This document shows positions 42,859 to 51,149 of a stretch of 64,000 nt of DNA, one piece after another. The translations under genes were made by a program, and so were the position numbers. The notes below the pieces were generated by a model that did not search any database, was not told the DNA's origin, and was given only the letters and a program-made list of their open reading frames with translations. The stretch spans positions 1-64,000 of the forward strand of contig NZ_RAWA01000003.1 of the NCBI RefSeq assembly GCF_003611675.1, given 5' to 3'. This DNA is from Corallococcus sp. CA053C. GTDB taxonomy: Bacteria; Myxococcota; Myxococcia; Myxococcales; Myxococcaceae. The stretch's first letter is position 1. Each line of letters opens with the position of its first letter.

Positions 42859-43311
42859 CTACAGCAGCGGGGATGGAAGGCTGCGGCGCTCCACGGGGCG
42901 GCCCACTTCGGCCTGGAGCCACGCGTCGTCGTCCCAGGGCCAGCAGTCCTGGTTGAAGACGAGCGGGTCTCCACTCCAGCGCAGGACGATGTGCTCTCCG
43001 TTGAAGAGGAGGACACCCTCGCGGCAGTGCGGCTTCAGGATCAACGCGGCGCGCAGCAGCAGTCGCGTGAACGCGCTGAAGTCGTGGTTGGAGGCGTAAC
43101 GGAAGCCAACGGAGAGGTCGGGGTGGAAGTGGAACGCCTCGTGCCAGAGGGCTCGGGAGCGGGCACCGGGGATGCTGACGCCCACGGTCCAGCCGGGCGC
43201 GCCCAGGTGCGTGGCGTCCTCCCACGGAAGGGGGCCCTGCTCCGCGAGCAATTTCAACGCGGCCGCGGGCGTGAGGTCGGTCGACACGGAGAGGCTGTAG
43301 TCCAGACCCAT
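42859..43311 (-). CDS. SitI-like immunity protein
   Basis: A 150-residue soluble protein starting MGLDYSLSVSTDLTPAAALK. It directly follows a SitA-type toxin gene by 24 bases, the position of cognate immunity genes in Sit operons, and its N-terminus resembles the SitI3-type family as I remember it. The ATG at 43311 has GGGAG eight bases upstream; an ATG four codons earlier has a poorer site. By analogy it should bind and neutralise the toxin in the cytoplasm of kin cells. The family assignment is from context and memory, not alignment. Confidence 0.65.
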   Translation of the reverse strand: MGLDYSLSVSTDLTPAAALKLLAEQGPLPWEDATHLGAPGWTVGVSIPGARSRALWHEAFHFHPDLSVGFRYASNHDFSAFTRLLLRAALILKPHCREGVLLFNGEHIVLRWSGDPLVFNQDCWPWDDDAWLQAEVGRPVERRSLPSPLL

Positions 43312-43335
43312 GCGGGCTCCCATCCTAGTCGTGCT

Positions 43336-44703
43336 TCAGGGGAAGAGGCGGTGGACGGTGCCGCGCTGGACGACGAGGACCTCGCGCAGACCGGAGATGG
43401 ACCACTCGGTGAGTTGCTGACGGAGGGCCGCCAGGCCCACGGCGCTGTCGTCGAGGTTGAGGACGAAGCGCTCGGCCTGCCCCCGTTCGACCTTGCCAGC
43501 CAGGGTGTCCGCGATGCTGCGCGGCTTGGAGGTCGTCGGGGCGTAGCAGTCGTAATACTCGCCGTTGATGCGGTAGTCCGGCCGGGTGCCATTGCCGGGA
43601 GGCAGTGGGTTCTGCTCCACGGAGTAGCCGTGCTCCGCGAGCGTGCGGGCGGACTCGTTCTCCCGAGCGATGGAGCGGAGGTTCTCCGGTTGCTTGTCAT
43701 TGGGGCCCGGTCGCGAGGGCTGTCCCGTGAGGCGGGACTGGACGTGGGTGCCTCCGCCTCCGCCGGGATGCCGCGCGGACATGGCCACCGCGTTGGCAGC
43801 GAGTCCCACGGTCATGCTGCCTTCCGCGATGGAGATGGAGCGGATGCCGCCCGCCATCGCGGCGGAGAGCTGGATGCCGGCGTTGGTCTCCGCGGCGAGG
43901 GTCGCCTGCGCGAAGCCCGGGAACAGGGGGCCCTTGGACGCGATATTGGAGGCGCCTCCTCCGACAGCGGCGGTGAGCGCCAGGATGATGACGCGGGCAC
44001 CGTCCTCGCCCATCACCTTGCCGAAGCGGCGGCCTGCGTCCTCGAGTTCGTCGAAGGACACGGCGCGCTCGGAGTCCCGGGTGAGGCGCTGCCAGCCGTC
44101 GATGAGGTTGAAGAACACCTCCAGGCCCAGATAGGCGACGAGGTACGTGGTGAGCGCGAGCGCCACGACCTTGGTCACGGGTTCTGGCACGACGAGCATG
44201 ACCATGTACGCGGCGAGCGCCGAGGTGATCATCGCCTTGAGCACCAGGGGGTTGGTGACGTCACGCACCGCGTCCTGCGCGCCGTCCCAGACGCCATCCC
44301 AGGCGAAGCTGAGCGCGAGTTCCCGCCGTCCCTGGCCATCCAGGAGCGGCAGGCCCCCGCCGAGGAGCGTGAGGCATTCGCGAGGGCTGTCCTGTCGCTC
44401 GCACCAGGCGCGGTAGTCCCGTCCAGAGGTGTTCGGCGGCGCGTCGTCCTCGCCTTCCCACGACGCGAGTTGGAAGCGGGAGCGTGGAGGTGCTTCGGAG
44501 CGGAGGTTGAAGTGCAGGCCCAGGACGAGCTGGGACATCACCGCGTGGAAGGCGTCTTCGTCCACCGGGACGGGCTTCACATTCGAGGGCGGGGTGTAGA
44601 CGACGGGCCTGCCCTGACCCGTGTCCAAACGCACAACCCGGGTGGTTGAACAGCCGGCCAGCAAGAGCCCCAAGAGCAGCAGTGTCCCCCAACGCAGTGC
44701 CAT
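43336..44703 (-). CDS. SitA-type lipoprotein toxin with CdiA-CT-like nuclease domain
   Basis: A 455-residue protein. A signal sequence ending in LLLLGLLLAGC makes Cys18 a lipidation site. The middle holds hydrophobic segments (about 155-200) and a Gly-rich hinge (313-318). Residues of about 343-455 match the C-terminal tRNase-type domain of contact-dependent inhibition proteins: RENESARTLAEHGYSVEQNP, PDYRINGEYYDCYAP with Asp376, Glu382 and Asp385, Lys404, and RFVLNLDDS. In Myxococcus, SitA lipoproteins are passed between kin by TraA/TraB outer membrane exchange and kill cells lacking the immunity protein. A strong AGGAGG site precedes the ATG. Confidence 0.8.
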   Translation of the reverse strand: MALRWGTLLLLGLLLAGCSTTRVVRLDTGQGRPVVYTPPSNVKPVPVDEDAFHAVMSQLVLGLHFNLRSEAPPRSRFQLASWEGEDDAPPNTSGRDYRAWCERQDSPRECLTLLGGGLPLLDGQGRRELALSFAWDGVWDGAQDAVRDVTNPLVLKAMITSALAAYMVMLVVPEPVTKVVALALTTYLVAYLGLEVFFNLIDGWQRLTRDSERAVSFDELEDAGRRFGKVMGEDGARVIILALTAAVGGGASNIASKGPLFPGFAQATLAAETNAGIQLSAAMAGGIRSISIAEGSMTVGLAANAVAMSARHPGGGGGTHVQSRLTGQPSRPGPNDKQPENLRSIARENESARTLAEHGYSVEQNPLPPGNGTRPDYRINGEYYDCYAPTTSKPRSIADTLAGKVERGQAERFVLNLDDSAVGLAALRQQLTEWSISGLREVLVVQRGTVHRLFP

Positions 44704-44926
44704 GCCTTCCTCCTGACAGGCAGCGTCCGTCAGGGCGGAGGGCGCTCACCATTCCCCAGGGGAGGGATTGACTTGGGGGTTGAGTGTGAGCGTGGCGAGG
44801 TTCTCGGCCCTGGGTTGCGCCTGCCCGGCCCTCCGCATGGCCCTGGCGGCAGGTGCGACGAGAGGTCACCACCGACATACGTTCCACTCAGACAGAAAGG
44901 GCACGATCCTTCGATTTCTTTGCGAA
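44704..44926. other. Gap between toxin gene and CRISPR array
   Basis: 223 bases between the toxin ATG and the leader-distal end of the array. On the minus strand it is downstream of the array and upstream of the toxin gene. I see no strong hairpin that would stop array transcription before the toxin gene and no clear promoter. Confidence 0.4.
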
Positions 44927-46446
44927 GTTTCAACCCACGCTCCACTCCGAAGAGCGGAGCGATATGGCCACCACAGCGGGCAAGCTCGACTTTGTGGAGT
45001 TTCAACCCACGCTCCGAAGAGCGGAGCAACCATGCGGAACTATCTAGAGGCGGGGCTCTACCGGTTTCGACCCACGCTCCGCTCCGAAGAGCGGAGCGAC
45101 ATGGCCACTGGTGCAGAAACCAGGGCACATCCAGCTGTTTCAACCCACGCTCCGCTCCGAAGAGCGGAGCGACCTCTGTCCCGGGTGCTGGTAGGCGCGC
45201 TGATGGCGTTTCAACCCTCGCCCCGCTCCGAAGAGCGGAGCGACTCATAGCCTCCGGGCAATTTCCCGCGAAGGGAGAGTTTCAACCCACGCTCCGCTCC
45301 GAAGAGCGGAGCGACGTCATGTCGAGGAGCTGTTCCGCGCAGACGCCCTGGCTTCAACCCACGCTCCGCTCCGAAGAGCGGAGCGACAACATGCGGATGG
45401 AGCTGTCGCTGGCGTCGCCCAAGCTTCAACCCATGCTCCGCTCCAAAGAGCGAGGCGAATGCCGCCCCAAGGTCCAGAGTGCGCACCGTGCGGCGGTTCA
45501 CCCCACGCTCCGAAGAGCGGAGCGACCTTGTTCGCCCCATCCGCTCGCGCCAGCGAGATGCTTCAACCCACGCTCCGCTCACCTCCCGTCCTCGTCGGTT
45601 GAGGCGCCCTCCGCGTTTCAATCCACGCTCCGCTCCGAAGAGCGGAGCGACATCTTGAGGCGCGTGCCCATCGGGTTGGTGCGCTGGTTTCAATCCACAC
45701 TCCGAGGAGCGGAGCGACCTTGCCGAATTCGAGGGCCTCGCTGAGCTTCATCCGGTTTCAATCCACGCTCCGCTCCGAAGAGCGGAGCGACTGCGCAGCA
45801 ACCTGTCGCCGACGCAGTTGTTGGAGTTTCAACCCATACTCCGCTCCGACCGTAGTGGTGGAAGGGCTCGATACCCCCCGGCTGTTTCAACCCACGCTCC
45901 GCTCCGAAGAGCGGAGCGACTTCGGAACTCCGGGGTGAGAAGGGGTTAAGGGAAGAGTTTCAACCCACGCTCCGCTCCGAAGAGCGGAGCGACGCGGCCA
46001 GTGCTGAGCAGGTGTCCGCCGAGCTGCTGTTTCAACCCACGCTCCGCTCCGAAGAGCGGAGCGACCCGGGACGTCCATGGCCAGCCTCGCGGTAGCGCGC
46101 GTTTCAACCCACGCTCCGAAGAGCGAAGCGACGCCGCGTCAAGGCGGCAGCGTCCTGGCCCCCGAGGTTTCAACCCACGCTCCGCTCCGAAGAGCGGAGC
46201 AACCTTAACCTAGCGCCAGATGCCGACCTCGTTTCAACCCTCGCTCCGCTCCGAAGAGCGGAGCGACCTTGCCGCACGCCTTCCGGTTGGCCTCCCCTGC
46301 CATGTTTCAACCCACGCTCCGCTCCGAAGAGCGGAGCAACCTTGTACGTCTTCCCGGTGCCGAGCGGCTGGTAGTGGTTTCAACCCACGCTCCGCGCCGA
46401 AGAGCGGAGCGACGCCCGTCGTCATCAGCGGCCTGGAGCAGTTCCA

Positions 46447-46479
46447 GTTTCAACCCACGCTCCGCGCTCCGCTCCGAAG
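46447..46479 (-). repeat. Left part of the CRISPR repeat split by an insertion
   Basis: This segment ends CTCCGAAG. Joined to the bases at 46736-46746, it gives a complete repeat of 44 bases, seven longer than the canonical unit because of an extra GCTCCGC-type block. The break is in the hairpin loop. Confidence 0.85.
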
Positions 46480-46729
46480 TGTCATGGGCCGCCCCATCGG
46501 ATCGCTCGTGGGTCACCTCCTCGGATCGCAGTCCCGATCAGTTCGACCAGCCCGCGTGCTCGGGGGCGTCAAGGGTCGGCTACGCCGAAACCTGAACGGT
46601 TCTTCGCCCTTGACCCTCCCTCCGCGCGCGGGCAAAGGGCAACCGGCCGCAAGCGGCCAGTCCTAAGCGATCAGGAGTCGCGATCCGCTTGGCCGACCCG
46701 GATGCGGTCCGTTGACCCGGCCCCTGACA
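46480..46729. mobile_element. 250-bp MITE-like element inserted in a CRISPR repeat
   Basis: The two ends are inverted copies: the left end reads TGTCATGGGCCG inward and the right end TGTCAGGGGCCG, and over 26 bases 20 positions match. The six bases CCGAAG occur just outside both ends (46474-46479 and 46730-46735), a target duplication; removing the element and one copy restores an intact CRISPR repeat. It has no plausible gene, so it should be mobilised in trans. Subterminal GGATCGC and GGACCGC copies and an internal palindrome GGCCGC-AA-GCGGCC are present. The TG...CA ends fit several DDE-transposase families; I cannot assign one. Confidence 0.88.
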
Positions 46730-47521
46730 CCGAAGAGCGGAGCGACCCCAAGGCCATCGGCCGGCAGGGCATGCTGATCGAGTTTCAACCCACCTCCGCT
46801 CCGAAGAGCGGAGCGACGCCGCCCTATCCACCCCGCCCACCGAGGCGAAGTTTCAACCCTCGCTCCGCTCCGAAGAGCGGACGACGACAGCGCGGCACCG
46901 TTGGCCACGGAAAACTGCGCCTCGTTTCAACCCACGCTCCGCTCCGAAGAGCGGAGCGACCGCGGGATGCAGGTCCGGCTGGGCCATGACGGAGTTACAA
47001 CCCACGCTCCGCGCCGAAGAGCGGAGCGACGCCGTGTGAGGTGCCCGCCGGACCCCAACCCCCAACATTTCAACCCACGCTCTGCGCCGAAGAGCGGAGC
47101 GACCCATTGTCGACAACATCGTAGAGGAGTGGCTGTTTCAACCCACGCTCCGCGCCGAAGAGCGGAGCGACGTTGGCCGTCATGCCGTGCCCTTCCCGCG
47201 CCTGGTTTCAACCCACGCTCCGCGCCGAAGAGCGGAGCGACCAATCCGTCCTGGTGTGGTGGGCAGCGCGGCGCAGCTTCAACCCACGCTCCGCTCCGAA
47301 GAGCAGAGCGACGTTCGTCTCGTTGACGATGTCGCTCACCTTCGTCCAGTTTCAACCCACGTTCCGAAGAGCGGAGCGACCACGCTTCACTGCCGCTACG
47401 TCAACACCGAGCAGTTTCAACCCACGCTCAGCACCGAAGCGCGGAGTGACGGAGTGGGAACGACGCGGTCTACGCGGACGTGAAGTTTCAACCCACGCTC
47501 CGTTCCGAAGAGCGGAGCCAC

Positions 47522-47749
47522 GCTACCGTTCGCAACCTATGAAATTCTCAAAGAAGTTTCGACGATTCCCGCGCCCCACCCGCTGTCGGCTCACCCAGGC
47601 CCGGACCAGGGTTCACATCCCGCGCCAAGTCTCCGACTTATTCTGAAATTCCCCTACGCGAACTTGGACGTCCCCCCGCCACCGGCGCGCGCCAGCAGCG
47701 CATCACCGAAGGACAACAGCGCGTTAGTCGGCTTTGCTTGCCCCACCGC
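47522..47749 (-). promoter_or_regulatory. Presumed CRISPR leader
   Basis: 228 bases between the leader-proximal repeat and the cas7c stop. It is AT-richer near 47535-47560 and 47632-47660. At 47556, exactly one spacer length from the last clear repeat, the sequence GTTTCGAC resembles the start of a repeat and may be a fossil unit. No cas4, cas1 or cas2 remnant is visible. Confidence 0.5.
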
Positions 47750-48688
47750 TCATCCCCCCAGCTCCACCACCTCCACGCCTGGCGGCACGCTGCTTACGCT
47801 CAGGGCATAGTCGGAGAAGTCGCGCGGCGGCGTTGCTTCGTCCTTGCGGCGCAGGCCTACCGTGTCGAACAGCTTGTGTGCGGGCGCGTTGCCCAATTCG
47901 CTCGCGTGCCGGAACACCAGCAGCCGCCGGGTGGCCATCAGCCCGCGCGCCGCGCTCCGGTCATGGTCGAACATCTCCACCAGCGCCTTCCACAACAGCT
48001 CCAGGTCCGCTTCCCCGAACGCCGTCTGCCGGGCCAGCGCGGGTGACACGAATCCGTGTGCCCGGTACAGCCCGTAGGGCACCGTCGTCTTGCGGCCCAT
48101 CGTCCGGTTGTCACCGCCCTGGTTGTCCGCTTCCTTCTGCGTCGCCACCGCCATGCGCGTGATGGTGTGTTCGGCTGCGACCACGGGGTCCAGCGAGCGC
48201 CCAAACGTGAGCTGCACCGGCCCCCGCACCTGCCCCGCATTGGCCTCCCTCAAGGCCATCACCGCCCCGAAGGTCCGCACGTCGAAGTAGCGCCGACACA
48301 TCTCGTCGCGCACCTTGCGCACCACGTCTCCTTCCGTGGCCTTGCGCGGCTTCTTCTCCGCCTTGCTCTTGCCTTCCGCCTTCACGGGCTCGGCGCTCGC
48401 TTCATCGCCAGATGCCTGGTTCTTCAGGCCCAGGCGGGTATACGCCTCCGCATGGAGCGCGGAGAGCACCGCCCGCTCCTTCACGTAGATGTCGTAGCCG
48501 TCCGCATTCGAGTGCACGAGCTGGACGTAGTTGCGCACCTTACGCTTGAGGCACACGTCGGTGACGAGACCGTGGCCCGTCTCCGGGTCGAAGCGTGGCA
48601 GGTTGCCCGCGTCGGGGTCGCCGTTGGGGTTGCCGTCCTTCACGTCGAACAACAGGACGAAGTCATAGCGGTTCTTGATTTCGGACAT
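47750..48688 (-). CDS. cas7c: CRISPR-Cas type I-C backbone protein Cas7c (Csd2)
   Basis: A 312-residue Cas7 that forms the filament along crRNA in the type I-C Cascade. The N-terminus [20 protein letters not shown] and [13 protein letters not shown] are diagnostic of Csd2, and [11 protein letters not shown] and [13 protein letters not shown] lie in the conserved palm and thumb. Length is normal. A GGAG site lies upstream of the ATG. It is the last cas gene before the array; in a complete type I-C locus cas4, cas1 and cas2 would follow here. Confidence 0.95.
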   Translation of the reverse strand: MSEIKNRYDFVLLFDVKDGNPNGDPDAGNLPRFDPETGHGLVTDVCLKRKVRNYVQLVHSNADGYDIYVKERAVLSALHAEAYTRLGLKNQASGDEASAEPVKAEGKSKAEKKPRKATEGDVVRKVRDEMCRRYFDVRTFGAVMALREANAGQVRGPVQLTFGRSLDPVVAAEHTITRMAVATQKEADNQGGDNRTMGRKTTVPYGLYRAHGFVSPALARQTAFGEADLELLWKALVEMFDHDRSAARGLMATRRLLVFRHASELGNAPAHKLFDTVGLRRKDEATPPRDFSDYALSVSSVPPGVEVVELGG

Positions 48689-48737
48689 GGAAGTGCACTC
48701 CAGGGGAATGGGATTGCGTGACCGGCGCGGAACGGTT

Positions 48738-49115
48738 TCAGGACTCGACAGCGGGGGCGCCGGCCGGTGGGGCCTTGCGGAAGAACTCCTCGCGCTGGTG
48801 GTAGTAGCCCACGGCGAACAGCCCCTGGGCCTCCAGGGTCAGCGTGCTGGGCCACGTCTTGGCGGGGAACTGGCCCATGATCTGCCCCATCAGTCGTTCC
48901 AGCCATCCGGCCCGCTCTGCCTTGGCGGCGTGGTGCGTGGACAAACGCACCAGCCGGGGCAACACCACGCCGGGGTTCGCCATGGCCGCGCCGAAGTAGC
49001 GGTCCTTGATGCTCGCGTTGACGTCTCCCAGCGCGAGGTACTGGAGCCTCTCCAGGGCCGCGAACAACCGGCCCAACTGGTACGACACCTCGGGACTGTC
49101 TGGACTCAGCGACAC
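48738..49115 (-). CDS. cas11c: Internal-start small subunit Cas11c within cas8c
   Basis: An in-frame GTG at 49113-49115 (codon 450 of cas8c) is preceded by GGAGG (49121-49125) five bases upstream, a near-perfect Shine-Dalgarno. Translation would give 125 residues starting (M)[17 protein letters not shown]. In type I-C systems the small subunit Cas11c is known to be made from an internal start at about this place in cas8c, and the predicted size fits. The site and frame are seen directly; expression is inferred. Confidence 0.75.
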   Translation of the reverse strand: MSLSPDSPEVSYQLGRLFAALERLQYLALGDVNASIKDRYFGAAMANPGVVLPRLVRLSTHHAAKAERAGWLERLMGQIMGQFPAKTWPSTLTLEAQGLFAVGYYHQREEFFRKAPPAGAPAVES

Positions 49116-50462
49116 GGACACCTCCGGGGAAGCAGCGGTGCCACGCGGCAGTCGCAGCAGCGTGGCCTTGATGAGCGCGCAACGCGCGTGCAGCAGGAAG
49201 GCAGGGGCGTCGTCCTTCTCCGGGACACGTAGCCGGCGAAGTGCGGCGGACAAAAGCTCGCGGGGAAACGGCCTCGGGCCCAGCGCCGCGCCCAGCAGCT
49301 TCGCGGCCAGGCCGGGCGGATTGCCCTGACGTCCCGGAGGCTCCACCGCGCGCAGCAACTGCCAGACGGACAGGGGGCGGCCCCGGCCTCCCACGAGCCG
49401 CAGGTCTTCGAAATAGCGCAGCACGTTGTGCTTGAGGTCCTGGATGGAGGATTCGAGCCAGTCACGCACCACGACACGCGCCGCATTCCCTCCCAGGGTC
49501 AGCGCGTAGAAGGGCGTCGCATCGAACTTCCCCGGTTCCAGTCCGCGCAGCGGCGCTTCCGCGAAGTGGACCGCCTGTTGCGTCTGCACGGGGTCGAGCA
49601 CGTTGAGCAGCGTGTCCACCACGGGATCCGCTTCGCGCGTCCAGAACACCGCCACCGCGCCCTCTCCCAGCGCCACGCCACGCCGGTAGCGCCGCGTGGC
49701 GTCGCGCGACAACATGTGGTTGAGCGCCGTGGCGTACCCTTCCGCCGCGGCTCGCGAGATGGGCGCGTTCTCTCCCTGTGTCAGGCCGTGCGAGCAGAAC
49801 GCCTCTTCGTTGAAGGACACCAACGCCGCCCCGGAGGACTGCGCGCCCGGCACGTTCTTGATGGAGGGATGCAGGCGTGCCACCGGTCCCACCTCCCCCG
49901 TGACCAGGCACCGCATCCGCGTCGCGTCTTCCGCTCCCTGCGCTTCCGCCCCCCGCTTCCGAGCCCAGGCCTCACGCAGTGCGGGACGCTCATGGACGAG
50001 CCCTCCGTCATCCCCCGACCAGCTGAACACCAGTCGCTCCTCGCCCGTCCACTCCGCGCGCTGCTTCAACAGCCTGGGCAACTGCGAGTCCAGCTTCGCC
50101 AGGAACGCGGCCACCGCCCTGGCTCCCGGGTCGTTCGTCTCTTTCGCCACGGCCTCCACCACGGCCCGGAACGCCGCCGCGCGCTCCGGGTTCTTCCGCG
50201 CCTTCGCGGCGTCTCCGCCCCACCCCAGCACGTACCTGGCGTTGTCCACGAAGAAGCCGGGCAGGATGGCCACGGTCCGCTTGGGAATGCGTGGCACCGC
50301 TCGCTTCGGTACCCGCCCATGCTCGTCCGCCGTCTCCATCAACGACAGGAAGCGTCCGTCGTCCGCCACCTCGATGAGCGCGTCCACCGAGAGCAGTTCG
50401 ACGTCCGGGTCCTCCAGCAATCCCTCACGCCGGGCATAGGCATTCAGCGCCTGGAGCATCAT
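48738..50462 (-). CDS. cas8c: Type I-C large subunit Cas8c (Csd1)
   Basis: A 574-residue protein starting [18 protein letters not shown], typical of Csd1. It recognises the PAM and anchors the 5' end of crRNA in Cascade. The segment [22 protein letters not shown] is a family landmark, and the C-terminal third ([41 protein letters not shown]) is the region that is also made separately as Cas11c. The start overlaps the cas5c stop by ATGA. All parts appear intact, so interference should be possible. Confidence 0.93.
   Translation of the reverse strand: MMLQALNAYARREGLLEDPDVELLSVDALIEVADDGRFLSLMETADEHGRVPKRAVPRIPKRTVAILPGFFVDNARYVLGWGGDAAKARKNPERAAAFRAVVEAVAKETNDPGARAVAAFLAKLDSQLPRLLKQRAEWTGEERLVFSWSGDDGGLVHERPALREAWARKRGAEAQGAEDATRMRCLVTGEVGPVARLHPSIKNVPGAQSSGAALVSFNEEAFCSHGLTQGENAPISRAAAEGYATALNHMLSRDATRRYRRGVALGEGAVAVFWTREADPVVDTLLNVLDPVQTQQAVHFAEAPLRGLEPGKFDATPFYALTLGGNAARVVVRDWLESSIQDLKHNVLRYFEDLRLVGGRGRPLSVWQLLRAVEPPGRQGNPPGLAAKLLGAALGPRPFPRELLSAALRRLRVPEKDDAPAFLLHARCALIKATLLRLPRGTAASPEVSVSLSPDSPEVSYQLGRLFAALERLQYLALGDVNASIKDRYFGAAMANPGVVLPRLVRLSTHHAAKAERAGWLERLMGQIMGQFPAKTWPSTLTLEAQGLFAVGYYHQREEFFRKAPPAGAPAVES
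49113..49125 (-). promoter_or_regulatory. Internal ribosome binding site for Cas11c
   Basis: GGAGGTG is fully complementary to the core of the 16S 3' end. It lies within coding sequence with the GTG start five bases past GGAGG. Codons used are GAG GTG for Glu-Val, so the site could have been avoided by synonymous choice. Confidence 0.7.
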
Positions 50463-51127
50463 CGCCCGCCCTCCCCTGTCCCGGCGTGCGCCTTGAGCAC
50501 GTCCTCCCGTGGCGGCACCACCAACCGCCCTCCCGCGAGGCGCGCTTCGAAGAAGAGCGGCACCACCCCGTCCTCGCGGTAGTCGAAGTCGTAGAACATC
50601 AGCCCCAGCGGCCGGTCCACCTCCGGCTGGAAGGGCCGCACCTCTTCGGGCGCGGGTTCCACGGCGGCGACGAACTCGCGACATCCGAAGTAGGGCGCCT
50701 GGAACGTCTGCCCCTTCTCCAGCCGCCGTTGGAACATCTCCTCGAACTTGCGCACGCTGTCCTCCGGCCCGGCCTTCTCCGTCATGCGGAACGAGGCGGA
50801 CACCACGTAGTCCACGTCGCGCAGTGCCACCGTGTTGCGCTGGGCTCGCCGGTCCGGATCGTCCGCGAAGAACGTCACCCCTTCGGACATGCGCTGCTTC
50901 ACTTCGTTACGGCGGAAGCTCGTCCACGCGATGGGCGCGAGCACCGTGATTTCATGCACCCGCCAGCGGATGGCCGGCTTCCACAGCACGGACTCCAGCA
51001 GGCCGCGCGCCGCGGAGGGCGTCATCACCTCGTAGCTCACGCGCTCCACCTTCATCTCCGGCCGGCTGAAACATGCCACCGGTCCTCGGGCCCGCAGGCG
51101 GAAGGCACGGCTCTCCTGGACTTTCAT
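50459..51127 (-). CDS. cas5c: Type I-C Cas5c (Cas5d) crRNA-processing nuclease
   Basis: A 222-residue RAMP protein. In type I-C, Cas5 cuts the repeat hairpin to mature crRNA and stays on the 5' handle, replacing Cas6. Family motifs are RARGPVACFSRPEMKVERVSYEV at the N-terminus, ARGLLESVLWKPAIRW, and QRNTVALRDVDYVV. Because it reads the repeat stem, the shortened-stem repeats of the array may be poor substrates. It follows cas3 by 22 bases and overlaps cas8c by four. Confidence 0.93.
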   Translation of the reverse strand: MKVQESRAFRLRARGPVACFSRPEMKVERVSYEVMTPSAARGLLESVLWKPAIRWRVHEITVLAPIAWTSFRRNEVKQRMSEGVTFFADDPDRRAQRNTVALRDVDYVVSASFRMTEKAGPEDSVRKFEEMFQRRLEKGQTFQAPYFGCREFVAAVEPAPEEVRPFQPEVDRPLGLMFYDFDYREDGVVPLFFEARLAGGRLVVPPREDVLKAHAGTGEGGR

Positions 51128-51149
51128 GTCGCGCTCCTGTGCATCGCGT

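Larger units (their letters stand above)
44927..47521 (-). CRISPR. Type I-C CRISPR array, 34 repeats, heavily decayed
   Basis: Repeats start GTTTCAACCCACG on the plus strand and end GCGAC; the centre is a perfect stem GCTCCGCTC/GAGCGGAGC around loop CGAA. In crRNA sense (minus strand) they end GTTGAAAC, as in type I-C. I count 34 repeats and 33 spacers, mostly 32-38 bases (one of 27 at 46204-46230). The canonical unit is 37 bases, but five repeats are 32 bases, two are 36, two are internally deleted (45560-45582, 45826-45850) and one extended repeat (46447-46746) is split by a 250-base insertion. The leader should lie on the right, next to cas7c. Confidence 0.95.

Noticed and set aside
44704-44926. 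Leader on the left side of the array
   Set aside because: Type I-C repeats read 5' to 3' toward GAAAC, which puts crRNA on the minus strand and the leader on the right, next to cas7c.
46480-46729. Interrupted array region read as degraded spacers and repeats
   Set aside because: Terminal inverted repeats and the 6-base duplication explain all of it as one insertion.
44773-47646. Many open frames of 60-320 codons across the CRISPR array
   Set aside because: They are repeated translations of the CRISPR repeats and change frame with repeat length; none has a plausible start or composition.
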